Positions 34,791-37,245 of a stretch of DNA of 37,245 bases are shown piece by piece; the first letter of the stretch is position 1, and each line of letters begins with the position of its first letter. The notes beneath the pieces are model-generated. The model saw nothing but the letters and a program-made list of their open reading frames with translations. It did no database searches and was not told where the DNA came from. This stretch comes from Desulfobacter latus. GTDB taxonomy: Bacteria; Desulfobacterota; Desulfobacteria; Desulfobacterales; Desulfobacteraceae. The stretch covers positions 1-37,245 of the forward strand of contig NZ_JACADJ010000038.1 in the NCBI RefSeq assembly GCF_013389365.1, in the 5' to 3' direction. Both the position numbers and the translations under genes were made by a program.

Positions 34791-36656
34791 TTACATATGC
34801 ATCAGGGAAGAGTTAATCCACAGATGGGAAAGAATCGCCAGGATGTATCCCAGTGCAATTACAGGTGCCCATTTCAGGTGGGCACCAAAGGTATAAACCC
34901 CTCGTGCCGTTCCCATCAAGGCAACACCGGCAGCAGATCCGATGGAGAGGAGCGACCCGCCCACACCGGCCGTCAGGGTGACCAGGAGCCATTGGCCGTG
35001 TGACATCTCCGGATTCATGGTCAGCACCGCGAACATGACGGGTATATTATCAACGATGGCTGACAGGACACCGACCAGAACGTTGGCCCAGGTAGCGCCA
35101 AGTTGGACATACATCTGGTGTGAGACCAGACTCAGGTATCCGAACTGAGACAGCCCGCCAACACACATAATTACGCCGTAGAAAAACAATAGGGTATCCC
35201 ACTCGGCCCGTGCAATTCTATGCATCAGGTCAAACTGGACTTGTTCAGAAGAAATGGATTCAGTATCCCGGATCGTTTCAATGGCACCGATCACCTTACC
35301 GTTTTGATCTCTTACCGGTGCGGCCGTCATCACCAGATTGGTACCGTTTTTACCAATGGTTGGGAAGAAGCGGGCTGCCCGATGGCCGGATTCAAAAACC
35401 TCACTGGGGCGCTGTTTGTCGCCATAGTTTTCTTCAAATTCTTTTTGAGAGGCGTTTTCCAGTACCATATCAACCAGAATTTTTCGTTTTTCAGGCCAGA
35501 ACGGTGACCAGTGCTGGTCAGTGCCGATGCGCTCTTCCGCGGATACGCCGGTCAACCCCTCCAAAGGCTTATTCCAGTGCGTGACCTTTCCATCGGTGCC
35601 AATGGCCATGGCTGGATAAGGGATGGAATCCATAATGCTTGAGATGTCTTTCTTGCTTTTCTCGGTCGCCCATATGGGCTTAAAGGGCATATATCTTTGT
35701 GAACCCAGGATGGGATCGTATTTGTTGATGCTGCCCTCACGACGTTTGACGTGGTAGGATAAAAATCCAAGATACCCGAGCCCCAGCATCATGCCTGCAG
35801 CCGGCGGCAGGCCCAGAAAGTTGTGAAAAGAAACCGCGGTCATAATGGTCAGCAAAAAGAAAATCATCATGGCCACTGCACCATATTTCATGGTCGCTTT
35901 TTCGCTGCTCAGTTTGGCTTCTGCTTTTCCTATGGCAAACATCATGATAAAGGCCGGCACCAACCAGTTAATGGCAGACGGGATAAACAGATCGAAAAAT
36001 TCAATGAAATTGACTTTACCCTTCTGCCAGACCATCAGGGTAGTGATATCTCCAAAGGGAGAAAAAGCACCACCGGCGTTGGCGGCAACCACAATATTAA
36101 TACATGCCAGTACCACAAACTTTTTATTATCTCCGCCCACAGCCATGGCTACGGCACCCATCAGCAGTGCGGTGGTCAGGTTGTCTGCGATCGGAGAGAG
36201 GAAGAACGCCAGTACACCCGTGATCCAGTAGATCTTTACCAGGGTAAATCCCCGGCTGACCAGAAATGCCCTGAGACACTGGAATACCCCTCTTTCTTCA
36301 AGGGAGTTGATATAGGTCATGGCCACCAGCAGGAACAAAAACAGCTCCGCATATTCCAAAAGGCCGTGTTTGATGGCTTCATGGGCGGTATGGGTATCGC
36401 CAACCTTGGCATAGGCCAGTGCGACCAGCACCCAGATCACACCCGCAGCCAGTATGACCGGTTTGCTTTTTCTAAGATGTATTACTTCTTCAAATGGAAC
36501 CAGACAATAGGCCAGGACAAACATTGCAATGCCCAAATAGCCGTATATTGACTGTGTAAAATCAATAACCGCCCCGGCGGCTTCTTGCCCTCCGCCGGAA
36601 GCCAGAACTGCTGCCGGCATCACCAGCAGCATCAATAAGGTCATAAAAAACTTCAT
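34791..36656 (-). CDS. nhaD: NhaD-type Na+/H+ antiporter with an embedded PAS domain
   Basis: The 621-residue membrane protein starts with a cleavable-looking signal (MKFFMTLLML ... VLAS) followed by about six membrane segments. NhaD/ion-transporter motifs are visible: LSPIADNLTTALLMGA (about 153-168), AANAGGAFSPFGDITTLMVW (about 191-210), EWDTLLFFYGVIMCVGGL (about 485-502) and AIVDNIPVMFA (about 533-543). Between the halves, after GYLGFLSYHVKRR (about 306), lies an extra ~160 residues. This contains a PAS domain (about 336-465: IMDSIPYPAMAIGTDGKVTH, WNKPLEGLTGVSAEERIG, GKVIGAIETIRDTE), where ordinary NhaD proteins (about 480 residues) have a short loop. NhaD exports Na+ in exchange for H+; gating by the PAS domain is inference. 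ATG 36656 has GGAG seven bases upstream. Confidence 0.88.
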   Translation of the reverse strand: MKFFMTLLMLLVMPAAVLASGGGQEAAGAVIDFTQSIYGYLGIAMFVLAYCLVPFEEVIHLRKSKPVILAAGVIWVLVALAYAKVGDTHTAHEAIKHGLLEYAELFLFLLVAMTYINSLEERGVFQCLRAFLVSRGFTLVKIYWITGVLAFFLSPIADNLTTALLMGAVAMAVGGDNKKFVVLACINIVVAANAGGAFSPFGDITTLMVWQKGKVNFIEFFDLFIPSAINWLVPAFIMMFAIGKAEAKLSSEKATMKYGAVAMMIFFLLTIMTAVSFHNFLGLPPAAGMMLGLGYLGFLSYHVKRREGSINKYDPILGSQRYMPFKPIWATEKSKKDISSIMDSIPYPAMAIGTDGKVTHWNKPLEGLTGVSAEERIGTDQHWSPFWPEKRKILVDMVLENASQKEFEENYGDKQRPSEVFESGHRAARFFPTIGKNGTNLVMTAAPVRDQNGKVIGAIETIRDTESISSEQVQFDLMHRIARAEWDTLLFFYGVIMCVGGLSQFGYLSLVSHQMYVQLGATWANVLVGVLSAIVDNIPVMFAVLTMNPEMSHGQWLLVTLTAGVGGSLLSIGSAAGVALMGTARGVYTFGAHLKWAPVIALGYILAILSHLWINSSLMHM

Positions 36657-36735
36657 TTTTTTCTCCGAAAGATCCAGTGTCATCCCTTAACACTGCCCTT
36701 TTTTGTTAATTGTATCTGAACAATTCAATCAGCCC

Positions 36736-36754
36736 AACTGTTTATAAAACAGTT
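36736..36754. promoter_or_regulatory. Perfect palindrome in the nhaD leader
   Basis: AACTGTTT-ATA-AAACAGTT is a perfect 8-3-8 inverted repeat 80 bases before the antiporter start and about 13 bases after the predicted transcription start. It could be an operator or an mRNA hairpin. I do not recognise the binding protein. Confidence 0.4.
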
Positions 36755-36773
36755 TTCCTAAACCAAGCAAAAT

Positions 36774-36802
36774 TTTTTATCCGATCGTACCCTTTAAGTC
36801 AA
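36774..36802 (-). promoter_or_regulatory. Candidate promoter of nhaD
   Basis: On the minus strand TTGACT (36802-36797) and TAAAAA (36779-36774) are separated by 17 bases, 118 bases before the start codon. The -10 match is moderate. From 36803 to 37031 I see no gene, apart from a 31-codon frame at 36848-36943 without a ribosome site. Confidence 0.4.
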
Positions 36803-37031
36803 TTGGTTTTTTAGTATAGAGTGGGACAGGATTGGCCCAACGTTGCGATGGTTATTAAATATAAAGCGGCAACCGATGTGCCCAATGATGAAAAACGCTT
36901 CTTTACGGACCACGGGATCTCCGGAAATGGCCCCTGCCTATAAATTGCCATGCACCCAATGATTTCGCCATTTTCCCGAAAAACTGTTCCGGAAGTAAAA
37001 ATTCAAATAAACGACTTGACTCCCATAAATT

Positions 37032-37063
37032 TAATAGTTTATGCATATAATAGTTTATGCATA
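37032..37063. repeat. Tandem 16-bp direct repeat
   Basis: Two perfect adjacent copies of TAATAGTTTATGCATA (37032-37047, 37048-37063), each containing the palindrome ATGCAT; TATAAT spans the junction. The position just upstream of the structured RNA suggests an operator or promoter for that element, or the target of its insertion. Confidence 0.6.
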
Positions 37064-37118
37064 TGAAAATTAAATAATCCATAATTTTATAGAAACAGGT
37101 TGTGTTAAAAAAGTGAGC

Positions 37119-37211
37119 GGGTCAACTACCCACCGACACCTTTGGTGATCGGTGGGCTTGTGACTTCGGTTGCAAGTCCTGTTGATTAGCCTTGAGAGCC
37201 TTCGGGCTTTC
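37119..37211 (+). ncRNA. Structured RNA, possible omega (HEARO) RNA of an IscB/IS200-IS605 element
   Basis: Three strong hairpins read on the + strand: CCCACCGA/TCGGTGGG with inner CACC/GGTG (37129-37156); CTTGTGAC-TTCG-GTTGCAAG (37157-37176); GAGAGCC-TTCG-GGCTTTC (37194-37211). The last two have C(UUCG)G tetraloops, which are stable only on this strand. TCAAC (37122-37126) can pair with GTTGA (37181-37185), closing a junction around the first two hairpins. The opening GTCAACTACCCACC is one I associate with IS200/IS605-type ends. Since no nuclease gene lies upstream, an IscB-like gene starting just beyond the window edge (AAAGGA at 37217-37222, window ending in AT) would fit the IscB layout. 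The RNA is clear; the class is inference. Confidence 0.5.
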
Positions 37212-37245
37212 GTTCTAAAGGAATATATAGGCACCCTGGTAATAT

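Noticed and set aside
36736-36754. LexA (SOS) box upstream of nhaD
   Set aside because: The CTGT/ACAG halves are separated by seven bases, not the eight of the E. coli box, and an SOS link for this gene is not expected.
36848-36943. 31-codon frame ending in HGISGNGPCL
   Set aside because: Too short, without a ribosome site; at most a remnant of a lost gene.

Overview
The window looks like chromosomal DNA of a sulfate-reducing deltaproteobacterium of the Desulfobacteraceae type. I infer this from the gene families present: PocR/GAF hybrid histidine kinases, an FdhE accessory protein, a PHP-glycosyltransferase followed by a radical SAM gene, a DUF748 protein and an OleD-like dehydrogenase. It is inference from protein character, not a database result.

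Left part (1-9.6 kb): a large AsmA-like DUF748 envelope protein, a small exported DUF3124 protein, the RNA-binding protein KhpA, an IscU/NifU-N-like Fe-S scaffold overlapping a lipoprotein gene, a membrane M48 protease with TPRs, a NUDIX ADP-sugar hydrolase and, across a tandem heptamer repeat, a macro-domain protein.

Housekeeping block (9.7-19.7 kb, + strand): argC, an M23 cell-wall peptidase, then secA-clpS-clpA-aat. The last three form a complete bacterial N-degron module: Aat tags proteins, ClpS recognises the tag, ClpA unfolds the substrate. A DUF1703-type AAA/PD-(D/E)XK gene and an FxsA-like gene follow.

Middle (19.7-29.2 kb, mostly - strand): a frameshifted YihY/BrkB gene, an OleD-like NAD(P) dehydrogenase, tRNA-Gly(GCC), and a three-gene sensory cluster (GAF-PAS hybrid kinase, GAF/Cys-pair protein, PocR-GAF-PAS hybrid kinase). 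Both kinases carry a GAF domain with the same Cys-X19-Cys-X2-Cys pattern. No DNA-binding output protein lies beside them.

Right part (29.4-37.2 kb): a PHP-glycosyltransferase fusion, a radical SAM gene broken by a 356-bp AT-rich structured insert and also cut short at its 3' end, fdhE, a small unknown gene, an NhaD-type antiporter with a PAS domain built into its middle, and at the edge a multi-hairpin RNA resembling the omega/HEARO RNA of an IscB/IS200-IS605 element.

Non-coding structure is the most unusual aspect. (1) Two copies of a dispersed element contain seven heptamers each, uniform within a copy but differing by one base between copies. (2) A MITE-like family is present as two complete copies with similar 22-23 bp terminal inverted repeats, perfect 7-bp target duplications and different palindromic cores, plus two solo ends. 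(3) The compact insert lies exactly between the radical SAM Cys motif and the next codon. (4) The structured RNA lies at the right edge.
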